This document shows, piece after piece, positions 42,778 to 50,593 of a DNA stretch of 64,000 bases. The notes under the pieces are model-generated. The model was not told where the DNA came from. It did no database searches and worked only from the letters and a program-made list of their open reading frames with translations. Origin of the DNA: Halobacterium zhouii (GTDB lineage: Archaea; Halobacteriota; Halobacteria; Halobacteriales; Halobacteriaceae). The position numbers were made by a program, and so were the translations under genes. Every line of letters starts with the position of its first letter. Position 1 is the first letter of the stretch. The stretch lies in assembly GCF_021249405.1 (NCBI RefSeq), contig NZ_CP089593.1:124001-188000 (forward strand), written 5' to 3'.

Positions 42778-44064
42778 GTGCGACTCGTTCAGGTGACGGT
42801 TCCCCGCGGGAAGCGCGAAGCAGTCCTGGATGTGCTCGACGAGCGAGACATCGACTACGTGGTGGTCGACGAGACCAGCGGCCGGGAGTACACCGCGGTC
42901 GTGAACTTTCCGCTACCGACGGAGGCCGTCGAGGAGGTGCTGTCGGAACTACGTTCGAGTGGGCTCTCGGAGGAAGCGTACACGGTCGTGGTGGACGCAG
43001 AGACGGTGGTGTCGCGGAACTTCGAGGAACTCAAACAGCAGTACGCGGCGGAGGTCGAGCACAATCAGATCGCCTGCGAGGAGTTGGTCGCGACCGTCGA
43101 GGAGTTCACGTCGAGTCGCCGGACGTTCGTCGTGATGCTCGTGGTGAGTGCGGTGCTGGCGACGGCGGGTGCGCTCCTTGACTCGGCCATCGTGATGGTC
43201 GGCGCGAACGTCATCGTTCCGCTGATGAACCCCGCGATGGCGGCCAGCGTCGGGAGTGTCCTGAGCGATCGCGACCTGTTCGCTCGCGGGGTTCGCTGGC
43301 AACTCGCCGGCCTCGCGCTGGTGGTGGTTGCGGCGAGCGCGTTCGCACTGTTCGTCCGGGTGACCGGCCTGCTACCGCCGGACACCGACGTGCTCACGCT
43401 GGAGCAGGTGCGCCAGGGGTCGTCCTCGAGTCTGCTGTCACTCGTGGTGGCGCTGGGCGCGGGCGTGGCGGGGTCGGTGAGCCTGATGACGGGCGTGTCG
43501 TCGGCGCTCGTGGGGGTGGCGATCGCGGTGGCGCTCGTCCCGCCGGCGGCGACCGTCGGCATCGGTATCGCGTGGACGGCGCCCGGACTCGCGCTCGAAT
43601 CGGGCGTCCTGCTCGTCGTGAACTTGGTCTCCATCAACCTCGCGGCGCTCGTCGTGCTCTGGCGCGCCGGCTACCGGCCCGTGGAGTTCAAGGAGACGGA
43701 CGAGGCGCGGAGCGAGACGCTGAAGCGCGGTGCCGTTCTCGTCGTCCTGATCCTCGTGCTCGCGGCGTTCATCGGCGTCACGACGAACGCCGCGCGCTCC
43801 AGGGCTGGGTTCGAGCAGTCGGTCCGGGACGACATCGAGTCGCTGCTCGACGAACCACGGTACGGCGACACCGTCCTGTTGGACGTCACGGTCGAATACG
43901 GGCCCGGGACGCTGTTCGCACAGCCCACTCGCGTGGTGGTCCGCGTCGGCCGAACGGACGCCGAACCCGTCCCCGGGTTAGCCGACGCCATCGCGGCCCG
44001 GCTGAACGCGTCCGGCTCGATGCGCGTGGAGGTCGAATCCGTGCAGGTCGCGACAGCGGACTGA
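42778..44064 (+). CDS. TIGR00341/DUF389 membrane protein, first of tandem pair
   Basis: The 428-residue protein has a soluble N-terminal alpha/beta domain (RLVQVTVPRGKREAVLDVLDERDIDYVV) of about 110 residues. About six helices follow (about 118-345), including LDSAIVMVGANVIVPLMNPAMAASVGSVL and SLMTGVSSALVGVAIAVALVPPAATVGIGIAW. A C-terminal soluble tail ends the protein. The family is widespread in haloarchaea with no proven function; the double ALVG-A-ALVPPAA motif suggests a channel or transporter. The GTG start aligns exactly with that of the downstream paralogue. Confidence 0.8.
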   Translation: MRLVQVTVPRGKREAVLDVLDERDIDYVVVDETSGREYTAVVNFPLPTEAVEEVLSELRSSGLSEEAYTVVVDAETVVSRNFEELKQQYAAEVEHNQIACEELVATVEEFTSSRRTFVVMLVVSAVLATAGALLDSAIVMVGANVIVPLMNPAMAASVGSVLSDRDLFARGVRWQLAGLALVVVAASAFALFVRVTGLLPPDTDVLTLEQVRQGSSSSLLSLVVALGAGVAGSVSLMTGVSSALVGVAIAVALVPPAATVGIGIAWTAPGLALESGVLLVVNLVSINLAALVVLWRAGYRPVEFKETDEARSETLKRGAVLVVLILVLAAFIGVTTNAARSRAGFEQSVRDDIESLLDEPRYGDTVLLDVTVEYGPGTLFAQPTRVVVRVGRTDAEPVPGLADAIAARLNASGSMRVEVESVQVATAD

Positions 44065-44105
44065 GGACCCGTGTTTATTTCTCGCCGCCGTTCCACGGGA
44101 CGGTT

Positions 44106-45401
44106 GTGCGACTCGTTCAGGTGACGGTCCCCCGCGGCAAACGCGAAGCAGTCCTCGAGGCGCTCGACGAGCGGGACATCGACTACGTGGTGACCGACGA
44201 GACCAGCGGCCGGGAGTACACCGCGGTCGTGAACTTCCCCGTTCCGACGGAAGCCGTCTCGGACGCCCTCGACGCGATCCGGTCGGCGGGCATCTCGGAG
44301 GACGCGTACACCGTCGTCGTCGACGCGGAGACCGTCATTTCGCGGCGGTTCGAGGAACTGGAGGCGAGGTACGCCGAGGACGAGGAGACCACCGACCGCA
44401 TCGCGCGCGAGGAACTCGTCGCGCGCGCCGAAGACCTCGCCCCTTCGCGGACGACGTACGTCGTGATGACGCTCGTGAGTACCGTCATCGCGGCGGCAGG
44501 CCTCCTCCTGGATTCGCCGGCAACGGTCGTCGGGTCGATGGTCATCGCGCCGCTGCTGGGTCCCGCGATGGCGGCGAGCGTCGGCACCGTCGTGGACGAC
44601 CAGGACCTGTTCCGGCGCGGTGTCTACCTCCAGTTCGTGGGTCTCGTGCTTTCGGTCGCGGGCGCAGCGGTGTTCGCGTTCGTCCTGAAGGAAGTCCACA
44701 TCGTTCCGCCTGGTCTGGACGTGTTGTCGCTCTCGGAGGTCCGGGAGCGACTGCGCCCGGACTTCCTCTCACTCGTCGTGGCCCTGGGCGCGGGCATCGC
44801 GGGCGTGTTCAGCCTGATGACCGGCGTCTCGTCGGCGCTCGTCGGCGTCGCCATCGCGGTGGCGCTGATTCCGCCGGCGGCGACAGTCGGCATCGGCATC
44901 GCGTGGGGCCTGCCGTCGCTCGCCATCGGGTCGGCGGTGCTCACGCTCGTCAACGTGCTCTCCATCAACCTGGCGGCGCTCATCGTGCTCTGGTACTCGG
45001 GCTATCGGCCCGAGCGCTTCTTCCACGTCCCGAACGCGCGCTCCGCGCTGCTGAAGCGCGCGGCCATCCTCGCCGCCGCCATCCTCGTGCTGTCGACGTT
45101 CCTCGGCGGCGTTACGTACTCCTCCTACCAGACCGCGACGACCGAGCAAGCGGTCACGGATGGCATCTCGGACATCGTCACGAACTCGACGTACGAGAAC
45201 GTCACCCTGCTCGAGACCCAGTTCCGGTACGACACAGGCATCGTGTTCCGTCAGCCACAGACGGTGGTGGTCACACTTGGGGTGCCGCCCGACGCCGACC
45301 TGCCGGAACTCGCTGCGCGCCTCGAGGAGCGCGTCGAGGAGCGCTCTGGCAGCGAGGTGTCACTTCAGGTTCGGTACACGTTCGTCCAGCACGTCGAGTA
45401 G
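44106..45401 (+). CDS. TIGR00341/DUF389 membrane protein, second of tandem pair
   Basis: The 431-residue protein closely matches its upstream neighbour over its whole length, most strongly in the first 70 residues, where the DNA is also nearly identical (gtgcgactcgttcaggtgac at both starts). It keeps the membrane motifs IAPLLGPAMAASVGTVV and SALVGVAIAVALIPPAATVGIGIAW. The C-terminal soluble domains are the most diverged part. The start GTG at 44106 is fixed by alignment with the paralogue; it is 41 bp after the first stop. Confidence 0.8.
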   Translation: MRLVQVTVPRGKREAVLEALDERDIDYVVTDETSGREYTAVVNFPVPTEAVSDALDAIRSAGISEDAYTVVVDAETVISRRFEELEARYAEDEETTDRIAREELVARAEDLAPSRTTYVVMTLVSTVIAAAGLLLDSPATVVGSMVIAPLLGPAMAASVGTVVDDQDLFRRGVYLQFVGLVLSVAGAAVFAFVLKEVHIVPPGLDVLSLSEVRERLRPDFLSLVVALGAGIAGVFSLMTGVSSALVGVAIAVALIPPAATVGIGIAWGLPSLAIGSAVLTLVNVLSINLAALIVLWYSGYRPERFFHVPNARSALLKRAAILAAAILVLSTFLGGVTYSSYQTATTEQAVTDGISDIVTNSTYENVTLLETQFRYDTGIVFRQPQTVVVTLGVPPDADLPELAARLEERVEERSGSEVSLQVRYTFVQHVE

Positions 45402-45537
45402 CGTCCGCGCCGGCCCCACTCCTTCGCTTCGACGTGCTTCTCACTCACGGGTCACTTCGTTCCCCGTTCGCTTCTCCGAGGGTCTTCGCCACGCTCAGAC
45501 CCTCGCTACTGCTCGCGGCTGACGCCGCTCGCGTTTT

Positions 45538-45581
45538 CGTGGTTCTCACTCGCTCCCTGTGGTCGCTCGCTCCGAACCACG
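45538..45581 (-). terminator. stem-loop directly after the NOG1 stop codon
   Basis: An 8-bp perfect stem CGTGGTTC (45538-45545)/GAACCACG (45574-45581) abuts the stop codon at 45582. An equivalent hairpin at 60018-60053 abuts the stop of the second M29 gene with the same stem and a related loop. It may protect mRNA 3' ends or terminate transcription; there is no clear U-run. Confidence 0.55.
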
Positions 45582-46568
45582 CTACTCTTCGAACGGGAGT
45601 TCGTGCTCGTAGCCGGCCGCGTCGACCGCCTCGTCGAGCGTCTCCTCGACGTTCTCGCCGGTCTCCACGCTCATGTAGTAGTCCGTCTCGACGTCCTCGG
45701 AGAGGTCGGCCTTGTTGCAGACGGTGACCAGCGGAGTGTCGGGGAACTCCTCGGCGACCTCGGCGCGGAGCGCTCGCTGGTCGTCGAGCGGGTAGCCACA
45801 CGTCTCGCTGGCGTCGACGAAGAAGAGGATCACGTCAGCGAGGTGCGCGAGCGCTGACACCGCCTGCCCCTCGATGTCGTTGCGTTCCTCTGCGGGCCGG
45901 TCGAGCAGGCCGGGCGTGTCCACGATCTGCCAGCGCACGCGGTCGTTATCGAAGTGCCCGACTCGGACGCCCTTCGTCGTGAACGGGTACTCCGCGGTCT
46001 CGTTCCGGGCGTTCGTCACTGTGTTCACGAACGACGACTTCCCGACGTTCGGGTAGCCCGCCACCACGATGGTCGGTTCGTCCGGGCGGATGTCCGGCAG
46101 CACCTTCAGCGCGTCCCGCGCCTTGCCCACGGTCGCGAGGTCGTCGGCGATCTGGTCCATCACCGACCCCATCCGAGCGAACCCCTGTTTGCGGATCTTG
46201 CGCGCCGCGTCGGCGTCGCCACGGGGGAGTTTCCCCATGTACTCGCGGCCCAGGTCGTGGGTCTTCCGTGACGCCCACGAGAGCTCCGAGAGGTGCTGGC
46301 GGACCGCGTCGACGCCGCCCTCCTCGTGGAGTTCCTTGCGGAGCACGGCGTCGGCGAGGTCGTAGTAGAAGTCGTTCGCGTCGTCGAAGTCCGGCCACGA
46401 CGTCACCACGTTGTGGAGGTTGTCCCCGAGGATGTTCGAGGACGTCTGGAGCATCGACTCCTGGGCTTCCACGCCCTGTTTCGCGCGGCCCGCCCTGGCC
46501 GCCCGCGAGAACGCCTTGTCGAGGAGCTCCTCCGACGTGGGCGTCGTCGGCAGGTTCTCGAAAATCAT
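45582..46568 (-). CDS. NOG1-type GTPase
   Basis: The 328-residue protein has a helical N-terminal NOG1 domain and a G domain with G1 GYPNVGKSS, G3 DTPGL and G4 CNKADL, ending in an acidic tail. In eukaryotes Nog1 acts in 60S ribosome maturation; the archaeal member is presumed to serve the large subunit. The ATG at 46568 (MIFENLPTTPTSEELLDKAF) is chosen because this is the conserved start; the ORF opens 42 bp earlier. Confidence 0.87.
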   Translation of the reverse strand: MIFENLPTTPTSEELLDKAFSRAARAGRAKQGVEAQESMLQTSSNILGDNLHNVVTSWPDFDDANDFYYDLADAVLRKELHEEGGVDAVRQHLSELSWASRKTHDLGREYMGKLPRGDADAARKIRKQGFARMGSVMDQIADDLATVGKARDALKVLPDIRPDEPTIVVAGYPNVGKSSFVNTVTNARNETAEYPFTTKGVRVGHFDNDRVRWQIVDTPGLLDRPAEERNDIEGQAVSALAHLADVILFFVDASETCGYPLDDQRALRAEVAEEFPDTPLVTVCNKADLSEDVETDYYMSVETGENVEETLDEAVDAAGYEHELPFEE

Positions 46569-46703
46569 GCCCGCAAGTAGACGCGCGACACGTAAAAGGC
46601 CACGTATCACCGTTCGCGAGAGTGGTCGCAGTGACTGTCTACGCGGTCGTTGCGCGCGACTCGGTCCCCCGACAGAACACGGGCCTGGAGCCGTGGCTCA
46701 CCG

Positions 46704-47072
46704 CTACTCCGAGGTCGACAGGTCCAGTTCCACCAAAATCTCGTCGCACTCGTCGACCAGCGAAATCGTGCCGGCGTCCTCGTCGCGCTCGACGAGCCCC
46801 GCGTCGACCAACTTCGGGACGTGTACGTGATATAGCGCCAGATAGAACTCTCGTGACTGTTCGTCCAGGGACTCGTCTGCCTGTTCGTCCGACTCCCACT
46901 GCGCGAGTCTGTCTGCCACTCTCTCCATCGGCAACGGGCCATCGTGCTCGTCGAGATGTGAAAGGACGACCCGCCGATGTGGGTCCGCCAACGCGTCGAA
47001 GATGTCGACGGTGCTTGCTCCCGCCTCTTGGAGGGCTGTGCTCGCGGAGGTGTTCTGTTCACTCGTCGTCAT
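46704..47072 (-). CDS. DUF7344-type winged-helix transcription regulator
   Basis: The 122-residue protein has an ArsR-like winged helix: STVDIFDALADPHRRVVLSHLDEHDGPLPMERVADRLAQWE, then LYHVHVPKLVDAGLVERDEDAGTISL. Such proteins are abundant in haloarchaea. There are no obvious metal-binding cysteines. It is 83 bp downstream of the HTH-10 regulator on the same strand, so the two may be co-regulated. Confidence 0.75.
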   Translation of the reverse strand: MTTSEQNTSASTALQEAGASTVDIFDALADPHRRVVLSHLDEHDGPLPMERVADRLAQWESDEQADESLDEQSREFYLALYHVHVPKLVDAGLVERDEDAGTISLVDECDEILVELDLSTSE

Positions 47073-47154
47073 CGACTACTCGTAGGTCGGAAGCCTCAAT
47101 CAGCCGACGGCCTCACCAGTACTGCTGTTTATGTACACCTGTCGCTGGGCGCGC

Positions 47155-47811
47155 CTACTTGGTGTCTTCGGCCCGGACCAGCCCCGAGCGGACGAGCGTC
47201 TCACAGCCCCGCCGGATCCGCTCGGAGACGGCGTTCGCCGAGACGTCAAGTGCCTCGCTCAACTCCGCCGTCGACGTCTCCCGCGGGATGGCAAAGTACC
47301 CCTCGTCGACGGCCGTGACGAGAGCTTCGTGCTGTTCCGCCGTCAGGCCGAACGTCCGCTGCCGGGGGTCCGTCGGGTGGTACAGCTGGTTCACCTCGAA
47401 CTCGCGGCCCGCCTCCCGGAAGTGAGACCGGAAGGTAGACACCATCTGCTCGTCGGCGAACCGCAACCGCAGGTGCCATCGGCCGCTGCGGGCCTTCGCT
47501 TCGAGGATCGCCGCGTGGTGGTCCACCATCTGCTGAATGAGGTCCTGGAACTCCTCGCTCCATTCCAATCGGTAGAGCAGTTCGTTCTCGGTCTCCTCGG
47601 CGACGCTGACGCTGGTGGTCGTGGGGTCGTCCTCGAGCGCACGCTGGAAGCCTTCTAGGTCCCCGTCCGCCGCCCAGAGGAACGGGAACACCTCTTGTGG
47701 GCTGTGCGATGCCAGACGATCCGCCTCGACAGTCACGTCCGGGGCCGTCGAGAGCGCGTGGTCCAGGGCGAACGACTCCGCCACAATCGTGAAATTACCG
47801 ACGACGCTCAT
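47155..47811 (-). CDS. Bat-type HTH-10 transcription regulator
   Basis: The 218-residue protein ends in the haloarchaeal bacterio-opsin-activator HTH domain (LTAEQHEALVTAVDEGYFAIPRETSTAELSEALDVSANAVSERIRRG, about 160-207). It begins with a beta-rich sensor-like domain (MSVVGNFTIVAESFALDHAL) without recognisable ligand residues. The inner ATG at 47811 is used since conserved sequence begins at MSVVGNF. Confidence 0.82.
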   Translation of the reverse strand: MSVVGNFTIVAESFALDHALSTAPDVTVEADRLASHSPQEVFPFLWAADGDLEGFQRALEDDPTTTSVSVAEETENELLYRLEWSEEFQDLIQQMVDHHAAILEAKARSGRWHLRLRFADEQMVSTFRSHFREAGREFEVNQLYHPTDPRQRTFGLTAEQHEALVTAVDEGYFAIPRETSTAELSEALDVSANAVSERIRRGCETLVRSGLVRAEDTK

Positions 47812-47897
47812 GTACACTGTGGGCGACGAACGCGGATAAGCACACAGGCAGGTCTGCACGCACAGACTCTTTTAGCCCTGCAAGCCGTCTCCCCCGC

Positions 47898-48263
47898 ATG
47901 ACCAACTGGCGCGCGGTCCTCGTTGGTTTCGCCGTGGAGTTCGTACTCGGCGTGTTCGCGTTCGCGCTGCCGGGAATCGGACACGCCGCGGCGGGCCTCG
48001 TCGGCGGGTTCGTCGCGGGGTGGATGGCGGGCGGCGGCGCCTGGAGTGGCGCGTGGCACGGTTTCCTCGCGGGCGCGCTCGGCGGGATTCTCGTCGCCGT
48101 CTTCGCGCTCGTGTTCGGCCTGCTGCTCACCGCCACGGGGTTCGTTCCGGGGACCATTTTCGGCGTTGGCATCGCGCTGTTTGCGCTCCTCGCGTTCGGC
48201 CTGCTCGCGCTCGACAGCGCCATCGCGGGCGCAATCGGCGGCCTGCTCGCCGACGAGAACTAG
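47898..48263 (+). CDS. DUF5518-type membrane protein
   Basis: The 121-residue protein has four hydrophobic Gly/Ala-rich helices (AVLVGFAVEFVLGVFAFALPGIGHAAAGLVGGFVAGWMAGG in parts) with short loops and a GlyxxxGly-like packing pattern. The family is haloarchaeal and of unknown function. A TTTTAG stretch about 25-30 bp upstream may be the promoter. It converges with hisE (15 bp). Confidence 0.65.
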   Translation: MTNWRAVLVGFAVEFVLGVFAFALPGIGHAAAGLVGGFVAGWMAGGGAWSGAWHGFLAGALGGILVAVFALVFGLLLTATGFVPGTIFGVGIALFALLAFGLLALDSAIAGAIGGLLADEN

Positions 48264-48278
48264 CTCGGGAACGCGGAG

Positions 48279-48563
48279 CTACCGCCGTTCCTCCAGTTCG
48301 TCCAGCAGCGCGTCCACGTCGACGTCCTGCTGGGCGAGCGCGACCAGCATGTGGTAGACGACGTCCGCGCCCTCGTTGGCGAGTTCGTCTTCGTCGCCGT
48401 CCTTCGCGGCGAGGACGAACTCCGTGGCCTCCTCGCCGAACTTCTCGAGGGCGGCGTTCTCACCCTTCTCGTGGGTGAGCAGGCTCGCGGTGTAGGAGTC
48501 CTCGGGGAGCGTCTCCTTCCGGTCCTCGATGACCGCGTACAGTTCACGGAGCGCGTCGTTCAT
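48279..48563 (-). CDS. hisE: phosphoribosyl-ATP pyrophosphatase
   Basis: The 94-residue MazG-fold enzyme performs the second step of histidine synthesis. Motifs SYTASLLTHEKGENAALEKFGEEATEFVLAA and ANEGADVVYHMLVAL supply the metal-binding Glu and Asp residues. It is a stand-alone HisE, not fused to HisI. Its start overlaps the DUF151 stop by 4 bp. Confidence 0.92.
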   Translation of the reverse strand: MNDALRELYAVIEDRKETLPEDSYTASLLTHEKGENAALEKFGEEATEFVLAAKDGDEDELANEGADVVYHMLVALAQQDVDVDALLDELEERR

Positions 48564-49006
48564 CGCTCCATCACCTCGCGGATGTCCTCCAGTTCCTCGA
48601 AGTCCTCGATGGCGCGGCGTCCGTCCTCGAAGACGTCCGCCTCGACCTCGACGGGGGTGTTGGTGCGGGTGGCGAGCGCGAGCGAGTCACTCGGGCGCGC
48701 GTCCACCACGGCCTCCCCGCGCGGCGTCTGGAGGTGGAGGTCCGCGAGGTAGGTGCCGTCGTCGACGCCGCGCACGACGACGCGGTCGACGCGGCCGCCG
48801 AGTTCCTCGATGGTGTCGAGCAGGAGGTCGTGCGTGAGCGGCCGCCCGATGTCCGTGGCGTCCTGCCCGCGGGCGATGCTCGTCGCCTCGTCGAAGCCGA
48901 TGAAGATGGGGAGCACGTCCGATTCGTCCTCGACGCCGACGAGCACGACCGGCAGCGCGCCCTCGGGCGTGCCGGCGACGCGGACGCCCTCGATGTGCGC
49001 GTTCAT
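48560..49006 (-). CDS. bifunctional nuclease domain (DUF151) protein
   Basis: The 148-residue protein has the DUF151 pattern VVLVGVEDESDVLPIFIGFDEATSIA, then RPLTHDLLLDTIEELGGRVDRVVV and the conserved VDARPSDSLALATRTNTPV. Plant relatives act as RNase/DNase in stress responses; the archaeal role is unknown. It is translationally coupled to hisE, 73 bp downstream of pdxT. Confidence 0.85.
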   Translation of the reverse strand: MNAHIEGVRVAGTPEGALPVVLVGVEDESDVLPIFIGFDEATSIARGQDATDIGRPLTHDLLLDTIEELGGRVDRVVVRGVDDGTYLADLHLQTPRGEAVVDARPSDSLALATRTNTPVEVEADVFEDGRRAIEDFEELEDIREVMER

Positions 49007-49079
49007 GCCCTACCGTTCGGTGGCCCGGGCAAAAGGTTGCCTGCTTGTCCGGGCAAGAATCCGGGACGGTGCCTGGCAG

Positions 49080-49679
49080 TCAGACCGGCGCTCGCTCCGT
49101 CCGGAAGAACGCGAGGTCGTGGATGCGGGAGTCGCTCGTCAACTCGGGGTGGAAGGAGGTGCCGACGACGGGGCCGTCGCGCACCGCGACCGGCCGGCCG
49201 TCCCAGGACGCGAGCACTTCGGCGTCCGGGCCGACGTCCGCGATGGTCGGCGCGCGGATGAACACCGATGGGAACGGCTCGTCGAGGCCGTCCACGTCCA
49301 GGGGCGCCTCGAAGGAGTCGACCTGCCGCCCGAACGCGTTCCGGTCGACGGTCACGTCCACGAGGTCCAGGGTCTCGACGCGCTCGTCGTTCGCGTCCGT
49401 CGACGCGACGATGAGGCCCGCACACGTCGCCAATACGGGTTTACCGGCGTCGACGTGCGCGCGAATCTCCTCGTCGATTCCCTCCCGGGCGAGCAAGCGC
49501 GAGATGGCCGTGGACTCGCCGCCCGGCAGCAGGAGAATGTCGCAGTCCGGGACGACGCCCGACTTCCGAACCTCGAGGACATCGGCGTCCTCGCCGTGGC
49601 TGGCGGCGGCGCGCTGGATGGCGTCGGCGTGCTCGGCGACGTCGCCCTGCACGGCCACGACGCCCGCGGTGACAGTCAT
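49080..49679 (-). CDS. pdxT: pyridoxal 5'-phosphate synthase glutaminase subunit
   Basis: The 199-residue class I amidotransferase supplies ammonia to PdxS for vitamin B6 synthesis. Signature GVVAVQGDVAEHADAI (N terminus), LLLPGGESTAISRLL, nucleophile in LATCAGLIV and the His/Glu pair in TSFHPELTSD are all present. PdxS is not in the window. It is in a same-strand cluster with secG upstream and DUF151-hisE downstream. Confidence 0.93.
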   Translation of the reverse strand: MTVTAGVVAVQGDVAEHADAIQRAAASHGEDADVLEVRKSGVVPDCDILLLPGGESTAISRLLAREGIDEEIRAHVDAGKPVLATCAGLIVASTDANDERVETLDLVDVTVDRNAFGRQVDSFEAPLDVDGLDEPFPSVFIRAPTIADVGPDAEVLASWDGRPVAVRDGPVVGTSFHPELTSDSRIHDLAFFRTERAPV

Positions 49680-49788
49680 GACTGGTCGTAGGGAGTGGTG
49701 GGGAAAAAGCCTCTCGGCGCGGCGTCACTCGGCACAGAACCACCCGGCAGTTCGGCGCCCAGGGTCGTCAGGCGAACGTCCAGATCGT

Positions 49789-49950
49789 CTATGCGAAGAA
49801 CTGGAGGAGGAGAACGACGACGCCGAACATCGCGCCCGTCGCGACGACGCTCCGCGGGTCGATCTGGATGGAGTTCGGGTCCTCGGAGTCGAAGTAGCGA
49901 ACGAGCCCGGCGCTCGACATCAGGCCGCCGCTGTTCTGTCCACTGCTCAT
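49789..49950 (-). CDS. secG: preprotein translocase Sec61-beta subunit
   Basis: The 53-residue tail-anchored protein reads [21 protein letters not shown], then [26 protein letters not shown], the archaeal Sec61-beta signature with one C-terminal membrane helix. It is an auxiliary subunit of the SecYE channel. The start at 49950 is exact by family length. Confidence 0.93.
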   Translation of the reverse strand: MSSGQNSGGLMSSAGLVRYFDSEDPNSIQIDPRSVVATGAMFGVVVLLLQFFA

Positions 49951-50103
49951 ACTCGGTCTTCCTCTCTCCGGATGCCTAAACGTTTCGAGTGTGCGCGCGT
50001 TCCGACGGGACCGAGTCCCTCGCGTCTCTTTCCCCTCAACAGCGGCAAGCCCCGTCTCGTGAGTAACCCTTATGCGCGGGGCGCGGCAAGTCAAGATAGA
50101 CCG

Positions 50104-50373
50104 ATGACTGTCACCCTGAAGGACTTCTACGCCGACTGGTGTGGCCCGTGCAAGACCCAGGACCCGATCCTCGAGGAGATGGAGGAGGACTGGGACGAGA
50201 GCGTGGCCTTCGAGAAGATCGACGTCGACGAGGCTGAGGACGTCGCGAACGAGTACCAGGTTCGATCGATTCCCACCATCGTCGTGGAGAACGACGACGG
50301 CGTCGTCGAGCGCTTCGTCGGCGTGACCCAGCGCGAGCAACTCGAGGACGCCCTCGAGGAAGCGGGCGCGTAA
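50104..50373 (+). CDS. thioredoxin
   Basis: The 89-residue protein has the active site WCGPC in [19 protein letters not shown] and the cis-proline segment SIPTIVV. It is a cytoplasmic disulphide reductase or glutaredoxin-like partner. The N terminus is shorter than bacterial thioredoxin by about 15 residues, usual for haloarchaea. It diverges from secG (153 bp) and is followed by a hairpin terminator. Confidence 0.9.
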   Translation: MTVTLKDFYADWCGPCKTQDPILEEMEEDWDESVAFEKIDVDEAEDVANEYQVRSIPTIVVENDDGVVERFVGVTQREQLEDALEEAGA

Positions 50374-50389
50374 CGCGGGAAGGACGCCG

Positions 50390-50443
50390 GGCCCAGCGAC
50401 GGTGGACTGCCGCTGCTGGGCCGTCGACAGCCACTCCATTTTT
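50390..50443 (+). terminator. hairpin and T-run after thioredoxin
   Basis: Stem GGCCCAGC/GCTGGGCC (50390-50397/50415-50422) is followed 16 bp later by TTTTT (50439-50443). Confidence 0.6.
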
Positions 50444-50593
50444 CGGGTGTTCGCGGCGAGCGACAGCTGTTTTTGCGGTTAGCAGCTGACAGCGGTGTTC
50501 CGGTGTCGCCCTCTCTCCCACAGGGATAACGATGCGGTAAGTTACGAATTGGTTTCCGTTACCTTGTAGTGGGGTGGGTACGTTGTACCAGTC

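Noticed and set aside
43572..44105. N-terminal extension of the second TIGR00341 gene
   Set aside because: It overlaps the first gene in another frame and is Arg-rich; the paralogue alignment fixes the start at 44106.
50523..50570. Possible riboswitch or hairpin GGTAAGTTACG...CGTTACC before the SLC13 gene
   Set aside because: Stem is short and no known ligand-binding motif is present.
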